Shown here in pieces: positions 52,310 to 61,041 of a stretch of 64,000 nucleotides of DNA. A program made the translations under genes and the position numbers. Below the pieces are notes generated by a model. That model was not told the origin of the DNA, did not search any database, and saw nothing but the letters and a program-made list of their open reading frames with translations. Source of the DNA: Caulobacter mirabilis. GTDB taxonomy: Bacteria; Pseudomonadota; Alphaproteobacteria; Caulobacterales; Caulobacteraceae. The stretch lies in contig NZ_CP024201.1 in the NCBI RefSeq assembly GCF_002749615.1, positions 1,674,001 through 1,738,000 of the forward strand, read 5' to 3'. Position 1 is the first letter of the stretch. Each line of letters starts with the position of its first letter.

Positions 52310-52391
52310 GGGGCGAGCAAGCCTCCTCAGCTTGCGCCGTGAAGCGCCGAGCTTGACGCCGATGGGCGGCACGGCGAAGGCTTGGCGCGGG

Positions 52392-53018
52392 ATGAAGAGG
52401 TTGGCGGGGGCCGACGTGACGGGTTGGAAAGCAATCGGCCTGGGCGTGTTCACGCTGCTGCTGTGCGCGGCGACGCCGGGCGCGCGGGCGGCGGAGCATT
52501 CCGAACTGTTCGAGATGTTCGAAGCCGTCTGCCTGCGCCATGTCGGCGACGCCGCCGGGGCCCGCGCGCAGGCGGCGAAGCTCGGCTTCGCGCCTCTTCC
52601 ATCTCTCAGCGACGACAGCTTCCAGCGCAAGTCGAGCGGAGGGACCTATCTCCTGGGTTTCCAGGGGCCCGCGCTCATGTTCGGTTCCGGCGGACCGCCG
52701 GCGACCCATGAAGGATGCTCGATCACGATCGCCGGACCGGACGCCGCGGCGCCGTCCGCGCTGCGCGCCTGGCTCGCCATGGCTCCGACCGAGGAAACGG
52801 GAAGCTTGGTCAGCTACTCCTTCCGGGAGAACAACGGCGTGCGCACCCGGCTGTCGGCTGCTCAGACGAGGGGTCCGACGATCGACCTTCTTCAGGGAGG
52901 ACCGGTCCGGCTCGTCAGCGCCCTGCAGCTCAAGGTCGGGGCCGAAACCACGACGATCCTCTCGGCTTCGTTTTTTGTGCTGAAGGGCGCGGCGGGGGCT
53001 CCGGCGTCGGGCCCGTAG
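52392..53018 (+). CDS. Small exported protein of unknown function, paralogue 2
   Basis: A 208-residue protein with a signal peptide (AIGLGVFTLLLCAATPGARAA). The mature part begins EHSELFEMFEAVCLRHVGDAAGARAQAAKLGFAPLP, lining up with the same region of its two neighbours, and has a second Cys in HEGCSITIAG. The second half (LRAWLAMAPTEETGSLVSYSFRENNGVRTRLS) lines up with SDWTAIASWAGVAPDKT...YVFHEKGGRFVSL in the third copy. No function is known to me. ATG 52392 is chosen because it places the signal peptide correctly; the ribosome-binding site is weak and earlier ATGs exist. Confidence 0.65.
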   Translation: MKRLAGADVTGWKAIGLGVFTLLLCAATPGARAAEHSELFEMFEAVCLRHVGDAAGARAQAAKLGFAPLPSLSDDSFQRKSSGGTYLLGFQGPALMFGSGGPPATHEGCSITIAGPDAAAPSALRAWLAMAPTEETGSLVSYSFRENNGVRTRLSAAQTRGPTIDLLQGGPVRLVSALQLKVGAETTTILSASFFVLKGAAGAPASGP

Positions 53019-53065
53019 GTCGGCGGCGAGCGGCTTCCGCCGCCCAGCTGGACGGTGGGAGCGCC

Positions 53066-53109
53066 CCTTCGATCTCATGCTTGGCGACGCGCCTGGCATG
53101 AGACGAAGG
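53066..53109. terminator. Strong hairpin between paralogues 2 and 3
   Basis: CCTTCGATCTCATGC (53066-53080) pairs with GCATGAGACGAAGG (53096-53109), 14 bp with one bulged A and a 15-nt loop. No T run follows, so it may end transcription weakly, stabilise mRNA or be a repeat relic. Confidence 0.45.
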
Positions 53110-53230
53110 GACAGGGAGAGCGCTTTCGCCGTTCTCCTCGCCTTGCCTCAATGGATGACGTCTATACGCGCTTGATCCGGTCGCGCTTTGTTGGTCAGTG
53201 CTTTGGGAACTCGGAGTTGGGGGGCGGAAC

Positions 53231-53812
53231 TTGGGTGAGTCATTCAAAGCGGGCGTGGTGAAACACGTCCTGATCGGCGTCGTGCTCACAGGCGTGATGG
53301 GTGTTCAGTCAGCGATCGCGGAGACCGCCTGGAGCGGGGATTTTCTTGCGATCTGCGGTGCGTCTCGCAACGATTTCCGGGGCGCGATCGAGAAGGCGAA
53401 AGCCCTCGGTTATGCCGAGGTTCCAGTCCCGAACCCCGGCAAGATGACCTACGCGGTCCAAATGTTCAGGGAAACAAAGGACGGCAGGCCGCTTCGTCTG
53501 ATTGTCGCAGAGTCGATGGAAACGGTCGGGACGAAGCGTTGGAAATTCAGCAATTGCGCGCTTGGCACCCGTCCGACGGTCTCGGACTGGACGGCTATCG
53601 CCAGTTGGGCTGGGGTCGCGCCCGACAAGACAGGGCCGACGAAGGCCAATTACGTCTTTCACGAAAAGGGAGGGCGCTTTGTCTCGCTCGCAGGGGCCAG
53701 TGAGGCGGATTTCCAGAAGGCGGCGGCGACCAGCCGGGTGTGGATGCTGGAAATCCTGACCGAAGACGATCTGACGGACGCAACATTGTCCTACGGCGCG
53801 CCGGTGCTCTAG
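53231..53812 (+). CDS. Small exported protein of unknown function, paralogue 3
   Basis: About 193 residues if translation starts at TTG 53231, which has GGGGCGGA upstream; GTG 53258 or 53255 are alternatives and only the signal peptide is affected. Signal VKHVLIGVVLTGVMGVQSAIA precedes AWSGDFLAICGASRNDFRGAIEKAKALGYAEVPVP, then a second Cys in WKFSNCALGTRP and WTAIASWAGVAPDK. It shares this plan with the two upstream genes. Its base composition is visibly more AT-rich than its neighbours, which could mean a different age or source. Function unknown. Confidence 0.65.
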   Translation: MGESFKAGVVKHVLIGVVLTGVMGVQSAIAETAWSGDFLAICGASRNDFRGAIEKAKALGYAEVPVPNPGKMTYAVQMFRETKDGRPLRLIVAESMETVGTKRWKFSNCALGTRPTVSDWTAIASWAGVAPDKTGPTKANYVFHEKGGRFVSLAGASEADFQKAAATSRVWMLEILTEDDLTDATLSYGAPVL

Positions 53813-53847
53813 GCCTCGGCCGGAGCCTCTCAGCGACAGGAGATCCA

Positions 53848-53887
53848 GGGACACGCGCCACATTCTCCGAAGGCGGAGCATGTCCCC
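53848..53887. repeat. REP-like palindrome related to the 50616 element
   Basis: GGGACA at the left and TGTCCC at the right frame an inner hairpin CTCCG-AAGG-CGGAG. CGGAGCATGTCCCC (53874-53887) also occurs, on the other strand, at 50616-50629, so this is one repeat family. Lies between paralogue 3 and the convergent ahpF. Confidence 0.6.
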
Positions 53888-53894
53888 GTAGCGC

Positions 53895-55478
53895 CTAAGC
53901 CCCCGCCTGTTCCGTCACCTCGGCCGGCAGGCGGATCAGGTAATCGAACGCCGACAGCGCCGCCTTCGAACCTTCGCCCATGGCGATAACGATCTGCTTG
54001 TAGGGCGTCGTCGTGGCGTCGCCGCCGGCGAAGACGCCGGGGACCGAGGTCGCGCCGCGGTGGTCCGTCTCGATCTCGCCGCGCGGGGAGAGGGCGACCG
54101 TGTCCTTCAGCCATTCGGTGTTCGGCACCAGGCCGATCTGCACGAACACGCCTTCCAGGTCGAGGTTGTGGACCTCGTCGCTGTTGCGATCCTTGTAGAC
54201 CAGGCCGGTGACCTTCTGGCCGTCGCCGCGGACCTCGGTCGTGAGCGCCGAGGTGACGATGCGGACGTTCGGCAGGCTGGCCAGCTTGCGCTGCAGGACC
54301 GCGTCGGCGCGCAGCTGGCTGTCGTACTCGATCAGGGTGACGTGGGCGACGATGCCGGCCAGGTCGATGGCCGCCTCGACGCCGCTGTTGCCGCCGCCGA
54401 CCACGGCCACGCGCTTGCCCTTGAACAGCGGGCCGTCGCAGTGGGGGCAGTAGGCCACGCCCTTGTTGCGGTAGTCGTTCTCGCCGGGCACGCCCATCTG
54501 CCGCCATCGGGCGCCGGTGGCCAGGATCACGGTCCGCGACTTCAGGCTGACGCCGTTCTCGAGCTGCACCTCGATCAGCCCGCCCTCGGCCTTCGCCGGG
54601 ATCAGGCGGCTGGCGACCTGCAGGTTCATGATGTCGACGTCGTAGTCCTTGACGTGCTGCTCCAGACCGGCGGCCAGCTTCGGGCCCTCGGTGTGGGAGA
54701 CGGAGATGAAGTTCTCGATGGCCATGGTGTCGAGCACCTGGCCGCCGAAGCGCTCGGCCGCCAGGCCGGTGCGGATGCCCTTGCGGGCGGCGTAGATGGC
54801 CGAGGCCGCGCCGGCCGGACCGCCGCCGATGACCAGGACCTCGAACGGGTCCTTGTCCTTCAGCTTCTCGGCCGCGCGGGCGGCGGCGCCGGTGTCGAGC
54901 TTGGAGAGCACCTGCTCGATGGTCATGCGGCCCTGGGCGAACGGCTCGCCGTTCAGCAGCACGGTCGGCACGGCCATGACCTGGCGCGCCTCGACCTCGT
55001 CCTTGAACAGGGCGCCGTCGATGGCGACGTGGGTGATGTTGGGGTTCAGGGCGCTCATGGTGTTCAGCGCCTGCACCACGTCGGGGCAGTTCTGGCAGGA
55101 TTGCGAGAAATAGGTCTCGAAGTGGAAGCGGCCCTCCAGCGCCTTGATCTGGGCGACGACGTCGGCGTCGATCTTGGGCGGGTGGCCGCCGACATGCAGC
55201 AGGGCCAGCACCAGCGAGGTGAACTCGTGGCCCAGCGGCAGGCCGGCGAAGCGGACGCCGGCGTCGCCGGCGGCGCGCTCGATGGCGAAGGACGGGGCGC
55301 GGTCGTCGGCGCCGTCGAAGCGGACGCCGACCTTGTCGGACGCGGCCGCGACGTCTTCCAGGAGCGCGCGCATCTCCGCGGCCGAGGACCCGTCGCCCAG
55401 GGTGGCGACCAGTTCGATCGGCTGACGCAGGTTCTGCAGGTAGGCGGCGAGCTGAGTCTTCAGGGCAGCGTCCAGCAT
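53895..55478 (-). CDS. ahpF: Alkyl hydroperoxide reductase subunit F
   Basis: A 527-residue flavoprotein that passes electrons from NADH to AhpC. It has the AhpF layout: an N-terminal pair of thioredoxin-like folds with the redox site SCQNCP, then a thioredoxin-reductase-like part with FAD motif [20 protein letters not shown], the second dithiol [11 protein letters not shown], the NADH motif [19 protein letters not shown] and the C-terminal [29 protein letters not shown] 55478 gives normal length. It follows ahpC, 109 bp away with a hairpin in the gap. Confidence 0.95.
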   Translation of the reverse strand: MLDAALKTQLAAYLQNLRQPIELVATLGDGSSAAEMRALLEDVAAASDKVGVRFDGADDRAPSFAIERAAGDAGVRFAGLPLGHEFTSLVLALLHVGGHPPKIDADVVAQIKALEGRFHFETYFSQSCQNCPDVVQALNTMSALNPNITHVAIDGALFKDEVEARQVMAVPTVLLNGEPFAQGRMTIEQVLSKLDTGAAARAAEKLKDKDPFEVLVIGGGPAGAASAIYAARKGIRTGLAAERFGGQVLDTMAIENFISVSHTEGPKLAAGLEQHVKDYDVDIMNLQVASRLIPAKAEGGLIEVQLENGVSLKSRTVILATGARWRQMGVPGENDYRNKGVAYCPHCDGPLFKGKRVAVVGGGNSGVEAAIDLAGIVAHVTLIEYDSQLRADAVLQRKLASLPNVRIVTSALTTEVRGDGQKVTGLVYKDRNSDEVHNLDLEGVFVQIGLVPNTEWLKDTVALSPRGEIETDHRGATSVPGVFAGGDATTTPYKQIVIAMGEGSKAALSAFDYLIRLPAEVTEQAGA

Positions 55479-55534
55479 GCGGTGCTCCGGGGTACCGTTC
55501 AAAAGCTTGAAAACAGGGGGGTAGAGGGGGCCCC

Positions 55535-55564
55535 GGAGGCCGCCCGCCGCAGCGGACGGCCTCC
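55535..55564. other. Hairpin in the ahpC-ahpF gap
   Basis: GGAGGCCG (55535-55542) pairs with CGGCCTCC (55557-55564), with a further CCGC/GCGG inside and loop CGCA. It starts 24 bp after the ahpC stop on the minus strand. No T run follows, so partial termination or 3'-end protection of ahpC mRNA is likely, giving more AhpC than AhpF. Confidence 0.6.
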
Positions 55565-55587
55565 AAGGCCGGAGGCCGAGGTCGGCC

Positions 55588-56151
55588 TTAGATCTTGCCG
55601 ACCAGGTCGAGCGACGGGGCCAGGGTGGCTTCACCCTCTTCCCACTTGGCCGGGCAGACTTCGCCCGGGTGCGAGGCCACGTACTGGGCGGCCTTGACCT
55701 TGCGCAGCAGCTCGGCGGCGTTGCGGCCGATGCCTTCGGCGGTGATCTCCATGAACTGGATCACGCCTTCCGGGTCGACCAGGAAGGTGCCGCGGTCGGC
55801 CAGGCCCTGGCCTTCGCGCATGACGCCGAAGTTGTTGGTGATCTGGCCCGAGGCGTCGCCCAGCATGGTGTACTTGATCTTGCCGATGGCCGGCGAAGAG
55901 TCGTGCCAGGCCTTGTGCGAGAAGTGGGTGTCGGTCGAGACCGAGTAGATCTCCACGCCCAGCTTCTGGAAGGCGTCGTAGTTGTCGGCCAGGTCTTCCA
56001 GCTCGGTCGGGCAGACGAAGGTGAAATCGGCCGGGTAGAAGAACACCACGGACCACTTGCCCTTCAGGTCGGTGTCGCTGACGGTGATGAACTTGCCTTC
56101 CTTGAAGGCCTGGGTCGTGAACGGCTTAATCTGGGTATTGATAAGGGACAT
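55588..56151 (-). CDS. ahpC: Alkyl hydroperoxide reductase subunit C (peroxiredoxin)
   Basis: A 187-residue typical 2-Cys peroxiredoxin that reduces hydrogen peroxide, organic peroxides and peroxynitrite. Peroxidatic Cys47 is in [19 protein letters not shown] and resolving Cys166 in [21 protein letters not shown], matching the AhpC family in position and length. First gene of ahpC-ahpF. An OxyR-like half site lies about 80 bp upstream, suggesting peroxide induction. Confidence 0.97.
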   Translation of the reverse strand: MSLINTQIKPFTTQAFKEGKFITVSDTDLKGKWSVVFFYPADFTFVCPTELEDLADNYDAFQKLGVEIYSVSTDTHFSHKAWHDSSPAIGKIKYTMLGDASGQITNNFGVMREGQGLADRGTFLVDPEGVIQFMEITAEGIGRNAAELLRKVKAAQYVASHPGEVCPAKWEEGEATLAPSLDLVGKI

Positions 56152-56229
56152 GTCGGACTCCGGTTAGCGACGGGGAGGTTGCTACCCGGCTTCGCCCGAT
56201 AAGCAAAATTGATTTGTTTGCCCTGCAGC

Positions 56230-56244
56230 ATAGGAAATATCTAT
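56230..56244. promoter_or_regulatory. OxyR-like element ATAG-N7-CTAT upstream of ahpC
   Basis: ATAG-GAAATAT-CTAT matches one half of the four-part OxyR consensus exactly. The second half at the required spacing is not evident. It lies 79 bp upstream of the ahpC start, between ahpC and divergent rpiA. Confidence 0.5.
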
Positions 56245-56320
56245 CGATGCGGCGCGAGGCGGAAACGCCCTCCCGTCGGGGCCATCCGATGCTAAAGAGC
56301 GGGCGCAACAGGGACGCGAC

Positions 56321-57001
56321 ATGACTGCCGACGATCAAAAGCGCATTTCGGGCGAAGCCGCCGCGGAGTTGGTGGAAGCCGGCATGGTCGTGGGGCTGGG
56401 CACCGGCTCGACGGCCGCCTGGTTCGTGAAGGCCCTGGCCGCGCGCAGGCTGGACATCCGCGGCGTGCCGACCTCCGAGGCCACCGCCGACCTGGCGCGC
56501 GAGCTGGGCATCGGCCTGGCCAGCCTGGACGACGTGAAGAGCATCGACCTGACCGTCGACGGCGCCGACGAGATCGGCCCGGGCCTGTCGCTGATCAAGG
56601 GGGGCGGCGCGGCCCTGCTGCGCGAGAAGCTGGTCTGGGAGGCGTCCAGGCGCTGCGTGGTCATCGCCGACGCGGCCAAGCATGTGAAGACTCTCGGCAA
56701 GTTCCCGCTGCCGATCGAGGTCGTCCGCTTCGGCCATCCGCACACCGGCCGCCGCCTGGCCGACATCGCCGCCGAGTTCGACCTGCCGCCGCCGCGGCTG
56801 CGCACCGCCGAGCGGGGCGTGGTCGTCACCGACGGCGGCAACGTGATCTACGACATGGCCTCGGGAACGATCGCCGATCCGGCGGCGCTGGCCTCGGCGC
56901 TGAAGAGCGTCACCGGGGTGGTCGACCACGGCCTGTTCCTGGACCTCGCCGACGAGGCCCTGCTGGGAACCGACGACGGGGTGGTCAAGCTCGTCCCCTA
57001 G
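56321..57001 (+). CDS. rpiA: Ribose-5-phosphate isomerase A
   Basis: A 226-residue RpiA that interconverts ribose-5-phosphate and ribulose-5-phosphate. The phosphate-binding GLGTGSTAAWFVKAL, the active-site DLTVDGADEIGPGLSLIKGGGAALLREKLV and VTDGGNVIYDM are conserved. ATG 56321 fits the family start. Divergent from ahpC and followed by gor on the same strand, a pairing that would link NADPH-producing pentose metabolism with glutathione reduction. A REP-like palindrome lies between rpiA and gor. Confidence 0.96.
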   Translation: MTADDQKRISGEAAAELVEAGMVVGLGTGSTAAWFVKALAARRLDIRGVPTSEATADLARELGIGLASLDDVKSIDLTVDGADEIGPGLSLIKGGGAALLREKLVWEASRRCVVIADAAKHVKTLGKFPLPIEVVRFGHPHTGRRLADIAAEFDLPPPRLRTAERGVVVTDGGNVIYDMASGTIADPAALASALKSVTGVVDHGLFLDLADEALLGTDDGVVKLVP

Positions 57002-57021
57002 ACCCATATCAACCCCGCCCA

Positions 57022-57039
57022 TCCCGGCGAAGGCCGGGA
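57022..57039. repeat. REP-like palindrome between rpiA and gor
   Basis: TCCCGGC-GAAG-GCCGGGA followed by CCCAGAT and, further on, CCTGG-ATC-CCAGG. This sequence type is a widespread intergenic repeat in Caulobacter and sphingomonad genomes (from memory). Confidence 0.6.
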
Positions 57040-57145
57040 CCCAGATACAGCCTGAGCGGTCGGTGGATCTCCTGGATCCCAGGCCATTAGTTTACCCTCG
57101 GGCGCGCTTCACGCGACCCGTGGGCCGGGAAGACGGAGAAGTTTG

Positions 57146-58528
57146 ATGGCCAAGTACGACTACGACCTCTTCGTCATCGGGGCGGGCTCGGGCGGGGTGC
57201 GGGCGTCGCGGCTGGCGGCCATGGCCGGCGCCCGGGTGGCGGTGGCCGAGGAGCATCGCGTCGGCGGCACCTGCGTGATCCGCGGCTGCGTGCCCAAGAA
57301 GTTCATGGTCTACGCCAGCGAGTTCTCGCAGCAGGTCAAGGCCGCGCGCGGCTTCGGCTGGACCGTCGAGGCGCCGACCTTCGACTGGCCGGCCTTCATC
57401 GAGTCCAAGGACCTCGAGATCGCGCGCCTGTCGGGCATCTATGTCACCAACCTGCAGAAGGCCGGCGCAGAGCTGCTGCACGGCCGCGCCACCCTGGTCG
57501 ACGCCCATACCGTCGCCGTGGGCGACCAGACCTACACCGCCGACAAGATCCTGATCGCCACCGGCGGCCGACCGACCGTGCCGACCGACCTGCCGGGCAT
57601 CGAGCATGCGATCACCTCGGAGGAGGCCTTCCACCTCGAAAAGCTGCCCGAGAGCATCCTGATCGTCGGCGGCGGCTATATCGCCGTGGAGTTCGCCGGC
57701 ATCTTCGCGGGGCTGGGCAGCAAGGTGACGCTGCAGTACCGCGGCCCGAACATCCTGCGCGGCTTCGACGACGACGTGCGCGTGCACCTGTCGTCGGAGA
57801 TGGAGAAGCGCGGCATTCGCATCGCGCTGGGCTGCTCGCACGAGAGCATCGAGAGGGCCGAGGACGGCCGCCTGATCAGCCGCCTGAACAACGGCATGAG
57901 GTTCACCACCGAGCAGGTGATGTTCGCCACCGGCCGCGAGCCCCATGTGAAGGGCCTCGGCCTGGAGAATGCCGGCGTGCTGCTGAACGACCGGGGCGCG
58001 ATCCAGGTCGACGAATATTCGCGGACCAACGTGGCCAACATCTGGGCCGTCGGCGACGTCACCGACCGCATCAACCTGACCCCGGTGGCGATCCGCGAGG
58101 GCGCGGCCTTCGCCGAGACCGAGTTCAAGAACAACCCGACCAGCTTCGACCACGACCACGTGGCCACGGCGGTGTTCTCCCAGCCGCCGATCGGCACCGT
58201 CGGGATGGGCGAGGCCGAGGCCCGCAAGCGGTTCGGCCAGATCGACGTCTACCGCACCACCTTCCGTCCGATGAAGGTCAGCTTCTACGGCGGCGAGGAG
58301 CGCACGCTGATGAAGCTGCTGGTCCGCGCCGACAACCAGCAGGTCGTCGGCGTGCACGTCGTCGGCCCCGACGCGCCGGAAATCATCCAGATGGCCGCCA
58401 TCGCCGTGAAGATGGGCGTGACCAAGCCGCAGTGGGACTCCACCTGCGCCGTCCACCCGACGGCGGCGGAGGAGCTGGTCACGATGCGCGAGAAGTACAT
58501 GCCGGCGGAGCTGGGGGCGGTGGGGTAG
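57146..58528 (+). CDS. gor: Glutathione reductase
   Basis: A 460-residue flavoprotein disulfide reductase that keeps glutathione reduced with NADPH. FAD motif FVIGAGSGGVRASRLAA, redox dithiol GGTCVIRGCVPKKFMVYASE, NADPH motif ILIVGGGYIAVEFAGIFAGLG and the C-terminal His-Glu in TCAVHPTAAEELVTM are all present. ATG 57146 is preceded by GGAG at good distance; the adjacent in-frame TTG at 57143 is not needed. Marks the left border of the probable island that follows. Confidence 0.95.
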   Translation: MAKYDYDLFVIGAGSGGVRASRLAAMAGARVAVAEEHRVGGTCVIRGCVPKKFMVYASEFSQQVKAARGFGWTVEAPTFDWPAFIESKDLEIARLSGIYVTNLQKAGAELLHGRATLVDAHTVAVGDQTYTADKILIATGGRPTVPTDLPGIEHAITSEEAFHLEKLPESILIVGGGYIAVEFAGIFAGLGSKVTLQYRGPNILRGFDDDVRVHLSSEMEKRGIRIALGCSHESIERAEDGRLISRLNNGMRFTTEQVMFATGREPHVKGLGLENAGVLLNDRGAIQVDEYSRTNVANIWAVGDVTDRINLTPVAIREGAAFAETEFKNNPTSFDHDHVATAVFSQPPIGTVGMGEAEARKRFGQIDVYRTTFRPMKVSFYGGEERTLMKLLVRADNQQVVGVHVVGPDAPEIIQMAAIAVKMGVTKPQWDSTCAVHPTAAEELVTMREKYMPAELGAVG

Positions 58529-58657
58529 GGGGCGCGGCTGGGGTCAACACTCAGAGTCCGCCGATTGCCGACACTCCTGTTCGGCCTGGACGATGTCTGA
58601 ACGAGCGCGACCACCAAGCTTTGCGTGTGATCTAGCCGAACATCGCCTGAAGCGCGA

Positions 58658-58672
58658 CCATGCGAAGCATGG
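58658..58672. promoter_or_regulatory. Palindrome upstream of the toxin gene
   Basis: CCATGC-GAA-GCATGG, perfect 6-bp arms, 38 bp before the toxin start. Antitoxins of this type usually repress their own operon through such sites. Confidence 0.4.
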
Positions 58673-58709
58673 CTGATTCTCACTCAGCGAGCTGGCATGG
58701 TGACTACTG

Positions 58710-59024
58710 TTGGAACTTGGGTTCGAGACCAAAGGCCTTCGCCGCCTGTGCGAAAGCGACGCCTGGGCCCGAACGCAGCTCGGCGACGAAGCGGCGGCGG
58801 CCTTGCAACGCCGTTTGGCCGACCTTGAGGCCGCTAACGTGATCACCGAGCTGCCCTGGATGAACATCGAGTACGGGGTGAATGACGACGCAGCGATCGA
58901 ATTTCACCCTGGCTATTGGCTGAACATCGTGGCTATTCCCGGAGCCCTTCCCATGGATGGGAATCAAGATCTCGATTGGACGACTGTGGATCGCATCAAA
59001 CTCATGGGCATTCAGCTGCCATGA
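58710..59024 (+). CDS. HigB/RelE-like toxin
   Basis: A 104-residue protein resembling HigB-type ribosome-dependent mRNA endonucleases (ELGFETKGLRRLCESDAWARTQLGDEAAAALQRRLADLEAANVITELP, then HPGYWLNIVAIPG). The start is TTG 58710, giving the typical N-terminus of the family; the ribosome-binding site is weak. The stop overlaps the next ATG by 4 nt (ATGA), so toxin and antitoxin are translationally coupled in the HigB-first order. The region from here to 62061 is visibly less GC-rich than its surroundings, in line with transfer. Confidence 0.78.
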   Translation: MELGFETKGLRRLCESDAWARTQLGDEAAAALQRRLADLEAANVITELPWMNIEYGVNDDAAIEFHPGYWLNIVAIPGALPMDGNQDLDWTTVDRIKLMGIQLP

Positions 59025-60121
59025 GCGCCGCCGAACGTTTCTCGCCGGACTGGGTGTCGCCGCCTGGCGACACCATCAGAGACGCCCTCGCCTGCCGCGA
59101 TCTGACCCCTGACTTTCTCTGCCAAGAGCTAGGGCTGTCGCGTACCGCGACCGACAAGCTGCTGGTCGGCGACCTATTCATAGATACGGAACTAGCCGAC
59201 GGTCTCGCGACGACCTTAGGCGCGAGCCGGCAGTTCTGGCTGTCTAGGGAATTTCTTTACCGCGAGCGGCTCGGTACCCAAGTCCAATCCGCCGCTCCGG
59301 TCGACTTTGCGACATTCAAATCCGAGCTGCCACTGAAGGATATGCGCGCCTTCGGGTGGCTAAAGGACTTCACGGAACTTAGCGGGGATCAAGCGCTCAA
59401 GGCCTTTTTCGAGGACACGCCCGGAGATTGGCAGCGGTCGGGACCGTGCTTAGCCGAGCAGGTTCGGTTTCGGACGTCATTCGCGCACAAGAGCAATCCA
59501 GCGGCCGTCGCCGCCTGGCTCCGGCAGGGTGTCCGCAGTGCGCGTCGGGTGAACTGCGCTCCATGGGACGCCGAAAAGCTGCGCGCTGCACTTCCGGCGA
59601 TCCGCAACTTAGTTCGAACGAAGAAGCCGGCGGAGTTTTTTCCGAAGCTCGTCGCGATCGGGCAAGCCTGTGGGGTCGCCATCGTCTTTGTGCGAACGCC
59701 TGCGGGCTGTCGGGCGAGTGGAGCGACCCACTTCGAAGCGGCAGACAAGGCGATCATACAGCTCAGCTTCCGTTATCGCGCCGACGACCACTTCTGGTTC
59801 ACTGTGTTCCACGAAATCGGCCATCTTCTCCTCCACCCGACCTCCCCCCTCTTCGTCGAAGGGCAAGATTACGAGATGACGGAGGAGGAATCCGAGGCCA
59901 ACCGCTTCGCCTCCTCGATCTTGATCCCTGCCGAATTCGAGGACGATCTCCGCACCGTTCGTCGCGACTTCCGCGCCCTAGCGCGGCTGGCTAAGCGCGT
60001 CGGTGTTTCGGCAGGTATTTTGGTCGGCCAGATGCAGAACCGCGGCCTGTTGCAGCACCACCAGATGAACTTCCTGAAGGAGCGCTACGACTGGACGGAC
60101 GTGGCTGACTTCACCCTCTGA
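59021..60121 (+). CDS. HigA-like antitoxin fused to ImmA/IrrE metallopeptidase
   Basis: A 366-residue protein with an N-terminal Xre/HigA-type helix-turn-helix (GDTIRDALACRDLTPDFLCQELGLSRTATDKLLVGD, residues about 16-51) and a C-terminal ImmA/IrrE zinc protease with the motif FHEIGHLLLH (H264, E265, H268) and a downstream acidic cluster EEESEANRFA for the third ligand. HTH plus ImmA proteins are known partners of HigB/RelE toxins and phage-type repressor proteases. It should neutralise the upstream toxin and repress the operon, and the protease may cleave it or another target on a stress or phage signal (inference). Its last 11 nt overlap the convergent gene. Confidence 0.82.
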   Translation: MSAAERFSPDWVSPPGDTIRDALACRDLTPDFLCQELGLSRTATDKLLVGDLFIDTELADGLATTLGASRQFWLSREFLYRERLGTQVQSAAPVDFATFKSELPLKDMRAFGWLKDFTELSGDQALKAFFEDTPGDWQRSGPCLAEQVRFRTSFAHKSNPAAVAAWLRQGVRSARRVNCAPWDAEKLRAALPAIRNLVRTKKPAEFFPKLVAIGQACGVAIVFVRTPAGCRASGATHFEAADKAIIQLSFRYRADDHFWFTVFHEIGHLLLHPTSPLFVEGQDYEMTEEESEANRFASSILIPAEFEDDLRTVRRDFRALARLAKRVGVSAGILVGQMQNRGLLQHHQMNFLKERYDWTDVADFTL

Positions 60122-61031
60122 ACGCCACGTATTCGAACTGGGATTTCTGCCAGTTACACAAAGAGTCCTCCATCACCTGCATTCCGACATCGAGGATGGT
60201 CCCTAGATCGACGACGATGTCAGAGAGGTGGCGTACCGGGATACTAGCCGTGGGATTGTTCGCGATGAGAAGCTTGGCCCCGCGCGTCGGCCCCGTCGCG
60301 CCCTGCAGATAGGGCAGGGGCGGTTCGATGTCGGCGATGTTCAGCTTTCCAATCATCGTCAGGAAATCAAACTTGGCGGTCCGGCCGAACTGTACGATTG
60401 GCGACGCCCGATAGAGTCGATCGAACCGGGTTCTAGGGTTTGACGGTGGCTGATCGATATCCGCGACCAAGAGCGCGAAGCCTCGGTTGGCGCCGACCCA
60501 TTCAATGTAGCTGGCGACCGTGTCGGCGAGGTTGTTGTCCGCGCCCGGGCGGATGCTCTCGTACTTGCGGTGATTGCCAAACGGGACACCTTGCAACTGG
60601 GCGGCGTGGGCATTGAACCAATGTCGAAACCCGTCGATGTCACCGCTGGTCCGTGCCCAAGTCCAGTTTGGACCTTGGCCGAGCGCCCCATAGACTCGAC
60701 GGGTCAATTCCCACTTCCAGCGCCGATGGAAACCAAAGTGGGTCGAAAGGAAAATCAACCAGGCGGCCTCGTCCTTGTTGCCCGCCTGGTCGTGGAGATA
60801 GGCCGCCCGCACCGGATCGAACAGCGGGCTGGTTGGGTCCATACGCCCCGGACTGATTGAGCGCTGCCCAAGCTGCCGAGCAAACTCAATGCGGTGCAGG
60901 CTATCGATCATCTGGCGCACAAGGCTCGCCCGGGCGTTGGCGTCCGCAACACCCAACAGCGGCGTATGATTGGAAAAGGCGACAAGGCCGGCTGACAAAG
61001 CGGCGGCACGCTGCCGATCAAATGGTCTCAC
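60111..61031 (-). CDS. Alpha-glutamyl/putrescinyl-thymine pyrophosphorylase-like protein (clade 3 type)
   Basis: A 306-residue soluble protein; GTG 61031 has AGGAG seven bases upstream, overlapping the stop of the upstream gene. I recognise the pattern WLIFLSTHFGFHRRWKWELTRRVYGALG followed by GDIDGFRHWFNAH and FGNHRKYESIRPGADNNLADTVASYIEWVG as that of proteins annotated alpha-glutamyl/putrescinyl thymine pyrophosphorylase clade 3, predicted (not proven) base-modification enzymes related to those that replace the pyrophosphate on hydroxymethyl-pyrimidines in phage DNA. Pairing with a thymidylate-synthase homologue supports the call. Residual doubt is real; otherwise it is an orphan alpha-helical protein. 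The 3' end overlaps the convergent antitoxin gene by 11 nt. Confidence 0.6.
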   Translation of the reverse strand: MRPFDRQRAAALSAGLVAFSNHTPLLGVADANARASLVRQMIDSLHRIEFARQLGQRSISPGRMDPTSPLFDPVRAAYLHDQAGNKDEAAWLIFLSTHFGFHRRWKWELTRRVYGALGQGPNWTWARTSGDIDGFRHWFNAHAAQLQGVPFGNHRKYESIRPGADNNLADTVASYIEWVGANRGFALLVADIDQPPSNPRTRFDRLYRASPIVQFGRTAKFDFLTMIGKLNIADIEPPLPYLQGATGPTRGAKLLIANNPTASIPVRHLSDIVVDLGTILDVGMQVMEDSLCNWQKSQFEYVAFRG

Positions 61032-61041
61032 GGTCGAACTC

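Noticed and set aside
53066..53109. Small RNA gene in the gap between paralogues 2 and 3
   Set aside because: Only a single hairpin without promoter or T run; not enough to claim an RNA gene.
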